Part shown: positions 51,986 through 60,480 of the stretch, one piece after another | Layout of the letters: each line of letters opens with the position of its first letter | How positions within the stretch are numbered: the first letter of the stretch is position 1 | From: Rhodobacterales bacterium | Lineage (GTDB): Bacteria; Pseudomonadota; Alphaproteobacteria; Rhodobacterales; Rhodobacteraceae | Direction of reading: 5' to 3' | NCBI GenBank assembly: GCA_021155205.1 | Contig: JAJNPS010000011.1 | Span: 115,653-179,652, forward strand | DNA length: 64,000 bases | Notes under the pieces: model-generated | Database searches by the model: none | What the model saw: the letters and a program-made list of their open reading frames with translations, nothing else | Told to the model about the DNA's origin: nothing | Made by a program: the position numbers and the translations under genes

Positions 51986-54801
51986 CAGCGCCGTCCCTCC
52001 GGCCCGGACGGGGCGTCTTGCGCCGCCTGGGTCAGGCGCGACAGGGATGCCAGCGCCAAGAGAACCGCACCCATGACGCAGAGAAGGATGCCAAGATCAA
52101 AGATGGATGCAGTGGTAAGTTCGAACGTCTCCAACGGCCAGATCGTGACGTATTGGTAGCCCGAAGTCAGGAACGGCAGGCCAAAGACCCAGGCCCCCGC
52201 ACCCGCTGTCCAGGCGACAAGGATGCCTGCCCCCAGCACAAGATGGTGGTCCCAGCGTTGCCGCGCCTGCGACCAGGCAAAGCCGGATCCGATGAACTGC
52301 ATCAGGAATGCGACCGACACGACCAGACCCGCGACGAACCCGCCCCCCGGCAGATTGTGCCCGCGCAGGTAGAGATAGACCCCGACGGTCAGCGTGAGCG
52401 GCAACAGGAACCGCGTTGCAACCGCCAGCATCATCGGCTGACGGTCGCCCGCGCGGGCCGCCCGGCCTTCGCGCCGCAGGGCGGCAATCGCGTCGGGCGT
52501 GTGCAGGACCGTCTCGGTCAGGGCAAAGATGACCAGGGCTGCGATCCCCAGCACGATGATCTCGCCAAAGGTGTCATAGCCGCGAAAATCGACGATGATG
52601 GTGTTGACGGCATTGGAACCACCCGCGCCGGGTTTCGACTGTGCCAGATGATAGGCCGAGATCGGGGGAAAGGCGGCCTCGCGCGTCATCAGCGCAAAGG
52701 CCAGAAGCGCCGTCCCAAGACCGGCAACCCCCGCAACCACCCCATCACGCAGGCGCCGCGCCGTGCCGCTTTCGACGGGCGTGTCCCTGGGCAGGAAGTT
52801 CAGCGCGATCAGCATCAGCAGAACCGTCACCACCTCGACCATGAGTTGCGTCAGGGCAAGGTCGGGCGCGGAAAGATAGGCAAAGCCGGTCGCCAGCACG
52901 AGTCCGACAAGGCCCGTCAAGATCAGCGCAAAAAGGCGGTCGCGGTGATGGCGCAGCGTGGCCAGGATGACCAGAACAAGCACGATCCAAAGCACCGCCG
53001 CCGCCCCCGTGACGGGCAGCATGGTCCGGGTGCCGGGCAGGTTGGTCGCGGTCAGGAACGCAGCCGCGGCGGCGGCGGCGGTGGTCGCAACCGCCAGCGC
53101 CGCCATTCTGGAAAATGCGCCGTCGTGCAGGTGGCGGGTGATCTGTCGCGCACCGCCGATCAGCGCCGACATCGCGCCGTCAAACAGCGTCTTGGCCTCG
53201 GGGCGGGGCACCGCATCCCAGATGGCGCGCAGCCGCGGGTAAAGGCCCAGCACGACAAGCCCGCCGCCGATCGCCGTCAGCGACATCCACAGGGCGGCGG
53301 CCTGCACCCCGTGCCAGAGCGAGATGTCCGTGCGCACCACGGTCCCGGTCACGGCCCCGGCCGCCGCGTCGACCAGCCAGGAGGCCGTCTGCATCGGTGC
53401 AATGCCGATGGCCACCACCAGCGTCACCAGGAGGGCAGGGGCCAGCCAAAGTCCCGGACCGGGATCATGGGGCGCCTGCGGATAGTCATCGCGCACCCGA
53501 CCGAGGAAACCCTGCGCCAAGAGCCGCAAGCTGTAGGCCACCGACAAGAGCGCGCCGACCGTGGCGAGGACCCCCATGGCCCAGGGGGTCAGCCAGACGG
53601 TCTGCGCCGCTTCGGCCAGCATCATTTCCTTGCTCAGAAAGCCGTTCAGCGGCGGCAGGCCGGCCATGGACAGGCTGGCCAGCGCGGTCAGGCCGAACGT
53701 GATCGGCATCAGCGTCCGCAGCCCGCCCAGCCGCCGCAGGTCGCGCGTCCCCGTGTCGTGATCGACGATCCCCGCCAGCAGGAAAAGTGCCGCCTTGAAC
53801 GTGGCATGGGTGATGATGTGAAAGACCGCAGCCGCAGCGGCGGCCCTGGTGCCAAAGCCCAGAAGCATCGTGATCAGGCCCAGATGGCTGACGGTGGAGA
53901 ACGCCAGCACCGCCTTCAGATCATCCTTGTAAAGCGCGATCTTCGCGGCCGTCAGCATGGTGACAAGGCCGGTCGAGGCGACGATCCAGAACCAGGCATC
54001 GGTGCCGGCCAGCACCGGCCAGAGCCGCGCCATCAGGAAAATGCCCGCCTGCACCATCGTGGCGGAATGCAGATAGGCAGAAACCGGCGTCGGCGCGGCC
54101 ATGGCGTGCGGCAGCCAGAAATGGAACGGGACCTGCGCCGATTTGGTGAACGCCCCCAGCAGGATCAGGATCAAGGCGGGCAGATACCACCCACTTGCCT
54201 GCACCGCGTCTTTTTGCGTCAGGATGACGCCAAGGTCATAGGAGCCCGCGATCTGCCCCAGCAGCAGGATGCCCGCGATCAGTGCAAGCCCGCCGCCGCC
54301 CGTTACCGCAAGCGCCATCCGCGCGCCTTGCCGCGCCTCGGGCAAGTGTTTCCAATACCCGATCAGCAGGAATGACGACAACGAGGTCAGTTCCCAGAAA
54401 ATCAGCAGCATGACGATGTTGTCGGACAGAACGATCCCCAGCATCGCACCCTGGAACAGCATCAGGCCGGCAAAGAACGGACCCGCCGGATCGTCGCCTG
54501 CCAGATAGAACCGGGCATACAGGATGATCAGCACGCCGAACCCCAGGATCAGGATCGCGAACAACAGCCCAAGACCGTCCAGCATGAAATTCGCGTTCAG
54601 GCCCAGCGACGGCATCCAGTCGATCCGGGTCCGGATCACCTCGCCCTGCAGGATGGCGGGAACGTGGCCCAAGACGCCATAAAGCGCCGATGCCGCGACC
54701 AGCCCTGCAGCCGATGCGCAGGCGCCGCGGCCAAACCGGATGGCCAGGCTGCACAGGATGGCCCCGAGAAACGGCAGCGCTGCGATCAGGACAAGCGACA
54801 T
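51985..54801 (-). CDS. phaAB: monovalent cation/H+ antiporter fused subunits A and B
   Basis: A 938-residue fused MnhA-MnhB protein. The N-terminal NuoL-like part (about 1-500) includes GLALIAGILLLGQIAGSYDLG and KSAQVPFHFWLPHAMAAPTPVSAYLHSATMV, quoted in parts as VPFHFWLPHAM, plus TFKAALFLLAGIVDHDTGTRD. An MbhD/DUF4040-like domain (about 620-690, TGFAYLSAPDLALTQLMVEV) and an MbhE-like segment follow. The final module (about 780-925) is subunit B, seen in LRGHNLPGGGFVAGLVVSVAF. A-B fusion is common in proteobacterial pha operons. It opens the six-gene operon. The 117 bases before it hold no gene. Confidence 0.94.
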   Translation of the reverse strand: MSLVLIAALPFLGAILCSLAIRFGRGACASAAGLVAASALYGVLGHVPAILQGEVIRTRIDWMPSLGLNANFMLDGLGLLFAILILGFGVLIILYARFYLAGDDPAGPFFAGLMLFQGAMLGIVLSDNIVMLLIFWELTSLSSFLLIGYWKHLPEARQGARMALAVTGGGGLALIAGILLLGQIAGSYDLGVILTQKDAVQASGWYLPALILILLGAFTKSAQVPFHFWLPHAMAAPTPVSAYLHSATMVQAGIFLMARLWPVLAGTDAWFWIVASTGLVTMLTAAKIALYKDDLKAVLAFSTVSHLGLITMLLGFGTRAAAAAAVFHIITHATFKAALFLLAGIVDHDTGTRDLRRLGGLRTLMPITFGLTALASLSMAGLPPLNGFLSKEMMLAEAAQTVWLTPWAMGVLATVGALLSVAYSLRLLAQGFLGRVRDDYPQAPHDPGPGLWLAPALLVTLVVAIGIAPMQTASWLVDAAAGAVTGTVVRTDISLWHGVQAAALWMSLTAIGGGLVVLGLYPRLRAIWDAVPRPEAKTLFDGAMSALIGGARQITRHLHDGAFSRMAALAVATTAAAAAAAFLTATNLPGTRTMLPVTGAAAVLWIVLVLVILATLRHHRDRLFALILTGLVGLVLATGFAYLSAPDLALTQLMVEVVTVLLMLIALNFLPRDTPVESGTARRLRDGVVAGVAGLGTALLAFALMTREAAFPPISAYHLAQSKPGAGGSNAVNTIIVDFRGYDTFGEIIVLGIAALVIFALTETVLHTPDAIAALRREGRAARAGDRQPMMLAVATRFLLPLTLTVGVYLYLRGHNLPGGGFVAGLVVSVAFLMQFIGSGFAWSQARQRWDHHLVLGAGILVAWTAGAGAWVFGLPFLTSGYQYVTIWPLETFELTTASIFDLGILLCVMGAVLLALASLSRLTQAAQDAPSGPEGRR

Positions 54802-54918
54802 TCGGGGCTCAGGTTCCTCGTCGGGCAGGGGCGGCGTGGCGCGCGGGCAGAGGGCTTGGCGGGTTGGGCTGAATGTGGGCGCGTGGCACCGCGTTTCAAC
54901 CCGCCCGCCGCGCCGGTC

Positions 54919-55530
54919 CTATTCGTTCGCCAAGCTTATGTCGGCAGGACGCGACCCTTGCAAGACACGGCGGATGTTTGGCAGGTCGTTCGACGCGATC
55001 CAGTCGGCGGCGGCGGCCGGTGTCTTGCCATAGTGAAGCCAGCGCGCAGTCAGACGCCGGGTCAGCTCCTCTTCGCCGACGGCAAGCATCACGGTCAGGT
55101 CAAAGCGGCCCGCCAGCGCCCGCCAGGGGTCTTCGTCAAGCAGCAGGTAATTGCCTTCGAACACCAGAATGCGGTCGTTTTCGCCCACGATGTCGGCGGC
55201 GGCGCGCGACAGTTCCATGCTGCGGTCAAAGATCGGGATCGCCACCTCGGCCTCGGTCGCAAGGCGGGTCACAAGATGGCCAAACCCCGCCGCGTCGAAG
55301 GTGTCGGGGGCGCCTTTGCGCGCGCGCAGGCCCCGTGCGTCCAATACCGCGTCATCATAGTGAAACCCGTCCATCGGCACGACGCGCGATCCCGGCCCGA
55401 TCAGCCGGACCAGATCCGCCGCAACCGTGGACTTGCCCGCGCCCGGCGGTCCGGCCACCGCGACCATGTACCGGCCCGCGCGGTCCTTTGCGCGGGTGCG
55501 GATCAGGTCTGCCAGGTCTGCCGGTGTCAT
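54919..55530 (-). CDS. frcK: P-loop kinase, FrcK-like
   Basis: A 203-residue nucleoside/pantothenate-kinase-fold protein. The Walker A motif is VAVAGPPGAGKST and the acidic substrate region is RVVPMDGFHYDDAVL; ILVFEGNYLLLDEDPW is the typical strand after it. The ATG overlaps the ABC ATPase gene by ATGA. An orthologous order frcB-frcC-frcA-frcK is known in Sinorhizobium meliloti, where FrcK accompanies a fructose/mannose/ribose importer. It probably phosphorylates the imported sugar or a derivative. The real substrate is uncertain. Confidence 0.88.
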   Translation of the reverse strand: MTPADLADLIRTRAKDRAGRYMVAVAGPPGAGKSTVAADLVRLIGPGSRVVPMDGFHYDDAVLDARGLRARKGAPDTFDAAGFGHLVTRLATEAEVAIPIFDRSMELSRAAADIVGENDRILVFEGNYLLLDEDPWRALAGRFDLTVMLAVGEEELTRRLTARWLHYGKTPAAAADWIASNDLPNIRRVLQGSRPADISLANE

Positions 55531-56309
55531 GCCGCCTCGGTCACGCCCTCGGGCAGCTTTGCCCCGGTCATGAAGGCCACCGCATCCGACATCGAATAGT
55601 CCTTGGGATTGATCACACACAATCGGCGTCCAAGGCGATGGATGTGGATGCGGTCCGCCACTTCGAACACATGCGGCATGTTGTGGCTGATCAGGATGAT
55701 CGGGATGCCCCGCGCGCGCACGTCGCGGATCAGTTCCAGAACCCTGCGGCTTTCCTTGACGCCAAGCGCCGCCGTCGGCTCGTCCAGGATCACGACCTTG
55801 GACCCGAAAGCCGCCGCACGCGCCACGGCCACGCCCTGCCGTTGGCCGCCCGACAGGGTTTCGACCGGCTGGGTGATGTCCTGGATCGTCATCAGGCCCA
55901 GCTCGTTCAGCTTGTCGCGGGCGAACTTCTGCATCCGGGCATGGTCCATCTTGCGAAAGACCGACCCCATGATGCCCGGCGCCCGCCATTCACGCCCGAG
56001 GAACATGTTGTCCGAGATCGAGAGCGCAGGCGACATCGCAAGGTTCTGGTAGACCGTCTCGATGCCCAGGGCGCGGGCGTCTTCGGGCGACTTGAAATGT
56101 ACAGGCTTGCCGTCCAGCAGGATCTCGCCGTGGTCGGGGATAACGGCCCCGGACAGCGCCTTGATCATGGTCGACTTGCCTGCGCCGTTGTCGCCGATGA
56201 CAGCGATGATCTCGCCGGGATACAGCTCGAAATCGCAGCCGCTCATCGCGACGACGGTGCCGTAGCGCTTCATCAGGCCACGTGCCTCAAGGATAGGTTG
56301 CACGGTCAT
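55527..56309 (-). CDS. frcA: sugar ABC transporter ATP-binding protein, FrcA-like
   Basis: A 260-residue ATPase with a single nucleotide-binding domain, unlike the duplicated RbsA type. Walker A is VIGDNGAGKSTM, the ABC signature LSGGQRQGVAVAR, Walker B VVILDEPTAALGV, and the switch histidine is in LISHNMPHVF. ATG 56309 follows GGAGGG and overlaps the frcC stop. It powers the FrcBCA importer. One ATPase must act as a homodimer. Specificity (fructose, ribose or mannose type) is assigned by gene order only. Confidence 0.93.
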   Translation of the reverse strand: MTVQPILEARGLMKRYGTVVAMSGCDFELYPGEIIAVIGDNGAGKSTMIKALSGAVIPDHGEILLDGKPVHFKSPEDARALGIETVYQNLAMSPALSISDNMFLGREWRAPGIMGSVFRKMDHARMQKFARDKLNELGLMTIQDITQPVETLSGGQRQGVAVARAAAFGSKVVILDEPTAALGVKESRRVLELIRDVRARGIPIILISHNMPHVFEVADRIHIHRLGRRLCVINPKDYSMSDAVAFMTGAKLPEGVTEAA

Positions 56310-57385
56310 TGCGTTGCCCTCCGCAGCCATTGATCCAGCGCCACGGCGATGATGACAAGACACCCCGCCGCAAACAATTGCCAATAGTCGTCCACACCCG
56401 CCAATGACAGGCCGGTGTTGAACACGCCCACGATGAAGGCGCCAAGGACAGACCCGATGATCGATCCGCGCCCGCCGAACAGGGACGTGCCGCCGATCAC
56501 GACGGCGGTGATGGACCCAAGATTGACGGTGTCGAACGCGATCGGAGACACCGACCCGACGCGCCCGATGGCGATCCATGCGGTAAAGCCGCAGATGACG
56601 CCCGCGACCGCATAGACGGAGATCAGCGTCCGCTCGACCCGGATACCCGACAGCATGGCCGAATCCGGATCATCGCCGATGGCATGCACGTGCCTGCCCC
56701 ATGCCGTGTGGTTCAGCACGTACCACAGGCTCGCGGCCAAAAGGATCAGCGTGATCCCCCCGTAACTCAGCGACGCCCCGCCGACATTGAACCCCTGCCC
56801 GAACCACAAAAGTCCCGGTGCCTGCGCGTCGATATCGACGTTGCGGATGGATTCGGACTGCGAATACCAAAGCTTCAGCGCGTTGAAAATGGACAGCGTG
56901 CCCAGCGTCACGATGAAAGGCGGCAGCTTGATCTTGGCAACAAGAACGCCGTTGAGCAAGCCCATCAGGCCGCCAAAGAAGATGCCGATGATGATGGCAA
57001 AAGCCACCGGGACGCCCGAGACGACCGCAAGGTTGCCCATGATCAGCGAGCTGATGACAAGGATCGCGCCGACCGACAGGTCAATCCCGGCCGTCAGGAT
57101 GATCAGCGTCTGCGCCAGCGCGATAAAGCCGGTGACGGTGGTTTGCTTCAGCACGGTCGACAACGCGCCCATCCCGAAAAACCTCGGCGCGATGATGCTG
57201 AAAGCGGCGATGGACACCAACAGCACCAGCGCCGGGATCAGCGTCGGATTCCGGCGCAGCAACCCACGGATAACGAAGACCAGCGAATGGTCATCCTTTT
57301 CGAACGAGGCAACAGCGGTGTCAGCCTTTGCAAGGTTCGCTTCATAATCCGAAATGGTCTTGGTTGGCGCTTCGTCCGCACTCAT
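56306..57385 (-). CDS. frcC: sugar ABC transporter permease, FrcC-like
   Basis: A 359-residue inner-membrane permease of the carbohydrate-uptake-2 family. About ten helices are predicted; typical blocks are GFIALAQTLIILTAGIDLSVG, IGSVLGAFIVGVFNTGLSL and IGGTSLFGGRGSIIGS. A ~30-residue charged N-terminal extension (TKTISDYEANLAKADTAV) is visible. The ATG at 57385 follows GGGGGA. It is separated from frcB by 133 bases containing an inverted repeat. It imports the sugar delivered by FrcB. Confidence 0.93.
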   Translation of the reverse strand: MSADEAPTKTISDYEANLAKADTAVASFEKDDHSLVFVIRGLLRRNPTLIPALVLLVSIAAFSIIAPRFFGMGALSTVLKQTTVTGFIALAQTLIILTAGIDLSVGAILVISSLIMGNLAVVSGVPVAFAIIIGIFFGGLMGLLNGVLVAKIKLPPFIVTLGTLSIFNALKLWYSQSESIRNVDIDAQAPGLLWFGQGFNVGGASLSYGGITLILLAASLWYVLNHTAWGRHVHAIGDDPDSAMLSGIRVERTLISVYAVAGVICGFTAWIAIGRVGSVSPIAFDTVNLGSITAVVIGGTSLFGGRGSIIGSVLGAFIVGVFNTGLSLAGVDDYWQLFAAGCLVIIAVALDQWLRRATQ

Positions 57386-57464
57386 TTGTCAAATTCCCCC
57401 ATGTGCTGCAGGCCCTTCGATCATGCCGTGGACTCGCGGCCACGCCATGCCCTCCCCTTATGCA

Positions 57465-57490
57465 GAAGGGCGACTGTAAAGCCGCCCTTC
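57465..57490 (-). repeat. intercistronic stem-loop between frcB and frcC
   Basis: GAAGGGCG (57465-57472) and CGCCCTTC (57483-57490) form an 8-bp stem with a 10-base loop. It follows the frcB stop by 29 bases in transcription order, without a U-run. Such hairpins after periplasmic-binding-protein genes often stabilise the upstream mRNA and raise binding-protein output over permease. Confidence 0.6.
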
Positions 57491-57518
57491 CTTTAATCAA
57501 GTCAGTTGTGTGGACGAC

Positions 57519-58529
57519 TTAGCCCCAGCAGAGCTCGGTGCCCTTGGTCGAGTCGATCGACGGCACGCCGGCGGCGGGCTTGTCGGTCACCAGGTTCACG
57601 CCGGTGTTGAAGAACGACAGGCCTTCGGTCACGGTCGGCTTGGTGCCGTCCTTGGCGTAGGCGGCAATCGCCTCGATGCCGAGCGAGGCCATCTTCAGCG
57701 GGTACTGCTGCGAGGTGGCACCGATCACGCCCGACTTCACGCTCGCCACGCCCGGGCAGCCGCCGTCAACCGAAACGATCAGCGCCTGCTTTTCCTTGCC
57801 GGCGTTCTTCAGCGCCTGGTAGGCACCTTCGGCGGCCGGTTCGTTGATCGTGTAGACGACGTTGATGTCCGGGTCCTTGGCCAGGAGCGTTTCCATCGCA
57901 CGAAGGCCGCCTTCGGGATTGGCGTCCGAGGATTCATGGCCGATCACGCGCGGGTCGGTTTCCGAACCCAGCACGGACAGGTCCGGCACTTCGATCCCGA
58001 AGCCGACGAGGAAGCCGGTGTCGCGCTGCACATCGACCGAGATGTTGTCCTTGTTGATGTCCAGCATCGCGATCTTGGCCTTGGAGGTGTCGCCCATCGT
58101 GGCGGCGGCCCATTTGCCGATCAGGAGACCCGCTTCGAAGTTGTCGGTCGCGAAGGTGATGTCCTGGGCTTCGGCATCTGCCAGCGGCGTGTCGAGAGCG
58201 ATCACGAGGATACCGGCGGCGCGGGCATCCTTGAGGGCAGGGCCGACGCTGTCGTTCGACGGCGTGATCAGGATACCCTTGGCGCCGGCGGCGACGCAGT
58301 TTTCGATCGCGGTGATCTGCGGGGCGGCGTCGCCGTCCTTTTCACCGGCATAGGCCTGGAAGTCGAGGCCGGCAGCCTTGGCGGCAGACTCGGCGCCTTC
58401 CTTCATCTTCACGAAGAACGGGTTGGTGTTGTTTTTTGTGATCAGGCAGGCAAGTTCCTGCGCCGAACTCATGCCCGCGCTCATGGCCAGAACAGCGGCG
58501 CCCATCAGGGCTGCAGCTTTGAATTTCAT
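57519..58529 (-). CDS. frcB: sugar ABC transporter substrate-binding protein, FrcB-like
   Basis: A 336-residue periplasmic binding protein of the PBP1/ribose-binding group. A signal peptide ends in MSAGMSSAQ. Sugar-binding blocks include LITKNNTNPFFVKMKEGAE, ILVIALDTPLADAE, and NINVVYTINEPAAEGAY-like sequence. ATG 58529 follows GGAGGA by seven bases. It is expected to be the most abundant product of the frcBCAK unit. Its upstream region shares a 237-base gap with the divergent fucU gene, where a palindrome sits at 58643-58668. Confidence 0.93.
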   Translation of the reverse strand: MKFKAAALMGAAVLAMSAGMSSAQELACLITKNNTNPFFVKMKEGAESAAKAAGLDFQAYAGEKDGDAAPQITAIENCVAAGAKGILITPSNDSVGPALKDARAAGILVIALDTPLADAEAQDITFATDNFEAGLLIGKWAAATMGDTSKAKIAMLDINKDNISVDVQRDTGFLVGFGIEVPDLSVLGSETDPRVIGHESSDANPEGGLRAMETLLAKDPDINVVYTINEPAAEGAYQALKNAGKEKQALIVSVDGGCPGVASVKSGVIGATSQQYPLKMASLGIEAIAAYAKDGTKPTVTEGLSFFNTGVNLVTDKPAAGVPSIDSTKGTELCWG

Positions 58530-58642
58530 GTGGTCATCCTCCCAAGGGTTCCGGGCTTTGTCGCCCATCGTAGCAAGCCGTGCGCAACCGGACCTCCCGC
58601 TGCGCTGCCAGCACAAAAGCCGATTCCCTGCAGGGCGTCAAG

Positions 58643-58668
58643 ATAATTAAATCACTCTGATTTATTAT
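58643..58668. promoter_or_regulatory. AT-rich operator palindrome between frcB and fucU/ROK
   Basis: ATAATTAAATCA (58643-58654) and TGATTTATTAT (58658-58668) are inverted repeats around CTC, differing by one extra T. It overlaps the start of a perfect -35 TTGACA (58668-58673) for the plus strand and lies in the frcB promoter region of the minus strand. The AT-rich symmetric form resembles ROK (NagC/Mlc/XylR) operators, and a ROK gene is the second plus-strand gene. Likely autoregulatory site. Confidence 0.65.
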
Positions 58669-58696
58669 TGACAGGCCTGGAAATGGAACGCAGTCT
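58668..58696 (+). promoter_or_regulatory. candidate promoter of fucU-ROK operon
   Basis: TTGACA at 58668-58673 is a perfect -35, followed after 17 bases by CAGTCT at 58691-58696, a weak -10. It starts inside the palindrome. Predicted leader is about 65 bases before the fucU ATG. Confidence 0.45.
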
Positions 58697-58766
58697 GCAC
58701 CTTGTGTCCGCGACGATGGCCCCACCAGGGCGCGCGCAGGACCGATGCGGGAGGAGCCGCGACATC

Positions 58767-59204
58767 ATGCTGATCGGGTTGCCCGCCATTCTGGGGCCGG
58801 ACCTCTTGTACACGCTGCGGGCGATGGGTCACGGCGATGAAATCGCGCTGGTTGACGGCAACTATCCGGCGCAGGACCACGCCCGGCGCCTGGTGCGTGC
58901 GGACGGCCATGGCGTGCTTGTCCTGCTCGAGGCAATTCTGCGGGTGCTGCCGCTTGACCGTTCGACCCCGCATGCGATCCTTCGCGCGTCTGCCGGGAAT
59001 GACCCGGCGCAGTCGGACCCCATTCATCGACAGATCGAAAGCTGTTGCCAACAATTCGCGCCGGGCTTTTCGGTCAAGCCACTCGACGGTGACGCCCTTT
59101 ACCCCCGCATCCGCGCCGCACATACCATCGTCGCGACCAGCGAGGCGGCGCTCTTTGCCAATGTCATCCTGCGCAAGGGTGTCATCGTGGCGTTGGCCGG
59201 CTGA
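58767..59204 (+). CDS. fucU: RbsD/FucU family mutarotase
   Basis: A 145-residue sugar mutarotase-like protein converting alpha and beta anomers of imported sugars. FucU-type features are MGHGDEIALVDGNYPAQ, with the catalytic histidine and Asp, and ATSEAALFANVILRKGVI at the C-terminus. ATG 58767 follows GGGAGGAG by about ten bases; the frame is open upstream to 58668 but that sequence is leader. It overlaps the ROK gene by TGATG. It fits the neighbouring sugar importer by supplying the right anomer. Confidence 0.9.
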   Translation: MLIGLPAILGPDLLYTLRAMGHGDEIALVDGNYPAQDHARRLVRADGHGVLVLLEAILRVLPLDRSTPHAILRASAGNDPAQSDPIHRQIESCCQQFAPGFSVKPLDGDALYPRIRAAHTIVATSEAALFANVILRKGVIVALAG

Positions 59205-60430
59205 TGCGGCAGGGGACCGACCTTGTCGCCGAAAAGCTGATCGGCGAAGATGCGTCGCGCCGCGGGTCGAACCAGTCGGGCATGCGCGCCCACAACGAGC
59301 GGCTGGTGCTGAGCCTGGTGCGCCAGCAGGGTGCGCTGGCCAAGTCCGATATTGCCCGCATGACCGGCCTGTCGGCGCAGACGGTGTCGGTCATCATGCG
59401 GGGACTGGAACAGGATGGTCTCCTTCTGCGCGGCGAACCCGTGCGGGGACGGATCGGGCAGCCGTCGGTGCCGATGTCGCTGGATGCCGACGGTGCATTC
59501 TTTTTCGGACTCAAGATCGGGCGACGGTCGGCGGACCTGATCCTGATCGACTTTCTGGGCCGCGAACGCGCCATGCGTCGCCGCATCTACCGCTATCCGA
59601 CGCCCGGCGCGGTCGTGGCCTTTGTCGGCGAGACCCTGCCCGACCTTGTGGCCTCCCTGCCGGCCGGGCTGCGCGACAGGATCGGCGGCATGGGTGTCGC
59701 AATGCCCTTCCAGCTCTGGAACTGGGTGCAGGTCATCGGCGCGCCCCAGTCCGAGATGGATGCGTGGCGCGACCGCGACATCCAGGCCGAGCTTGCCGCC
59801 CTGTCGGGCATGCCGGTCTATGTCCAGAACGACGCGACAGCGGCCTGCGGGGCGGAACTGGTGTTCGGCACCGGCGACAGGCCCAAGGATTTTCTCTATT
59901 TCTATTTCGGCTATTTCATCGGCGGCGGCCTTGTCCTGAATGGAAAGCTGTTCACCGGGCGCACCGGGAACGCCGCGGGCGTGGGGCCGATGCCGGTGCC
60001 CGGCCTCGACGGCCGGATGCAGCGGCTGTTTGCGATGGCGTCGCTGTCGACCCTGGGCGACGCGATGGAGGCGGGCGGCCAGAACTCCGATCCTCTGTGG
60101 GTGTCGCCGGATGGATGGCAGATCGACAGCGACATCCTGTCGGCCTGGGTCAACCAGGCCGCCAGCGGTCTTGCCAGCGCGATCCTCAGCGCGGCGACAC
60201 TGCTGGAACTGGAGGCGATCCTGATCGACGGCTGGATGCCGCCGGAAATTCGGACAGCGGTCACGGAGGCCACACGCCTCGCGCTTTCGCATCTCGACCT
60301 GTCGGGCGTGACCCCACCGCTGATCCGCGAAGGCAGCGTGGGCGCCGGAGCGCGCGCTCTGGGGGCGGCGGCTGTACCGTTGTCGCAGCGCTATCTGGTC
60401 GACCAGAATGCGGTGATCCGCGAAGGATAG
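59204..60430 (+). CDS. frcR: ROK-family transcriptional repressor
   Basis: A 408-residue repressor. The winged HTH at about 30-80 reads LVRQQGALAKSDIARMTGLSA then TVSVIMRGLEQDGLL. The ROK domain retains VYVQNDATAACGAELV but lacks the CxCGx2GC zinc motif and the kinase histidine block, with VGPMPVPGLDGRM at that place. So it is a non-kinase sensor. Divergent orientation to frcBCAK and the palindrome at 58643 make it the probable regulator of both units. S. meliloti uses a similarly placed repressor. The ligand (sugar or sugar phosphate) is unknown. Confidence 0.88.
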   Translation: MRQGTDLVAEKLIGEDASRRGSNQSGMRAHNERLVLSLVRQQGALAKSDIARMTGLSAQTVSVIMRGLEQDGLLLRGEPVRGRIGQPSVPMSLDADGAFFFGLKIGRRSADLILIDFLGRERAMRRRIYRYPTPGAVVAFVGETLPDLVASLPAGLRDRIGGMGVAMPFQLWNWVQVIGAPQSEMDAWRDRDIQAELAALSGMPVYVQNDATAACGAELVFGTGDRPKDFLYFYFGYFIGGGLVLNGKLFTGRTGNAAGVGPMPVPGLDGRMQRLFAMASLSTLGDAMEAGGQNSDPLWVSPDGWQIDSDILSAWVNQAASGLASAILSAATLLELEAILIDGWMPPEIRTAVTEATRLALSHLDLSGVTPPLIREGSVGAGARALGAAAVPLSQRYLVDQNAVIREG

Positions 60431-60480
60431 CCGCTGTTGGTCTTTTGCCCGCTCGGCCGGTCCTTGCAGCCGGACCCGTT

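Noticed and set aside
51976..54375. 799-codon plus-strand frame opposite phaAB
   Set aside because: Antisense shadow of an intact antiporter subunit, rich in Gln/Arg/Gly.
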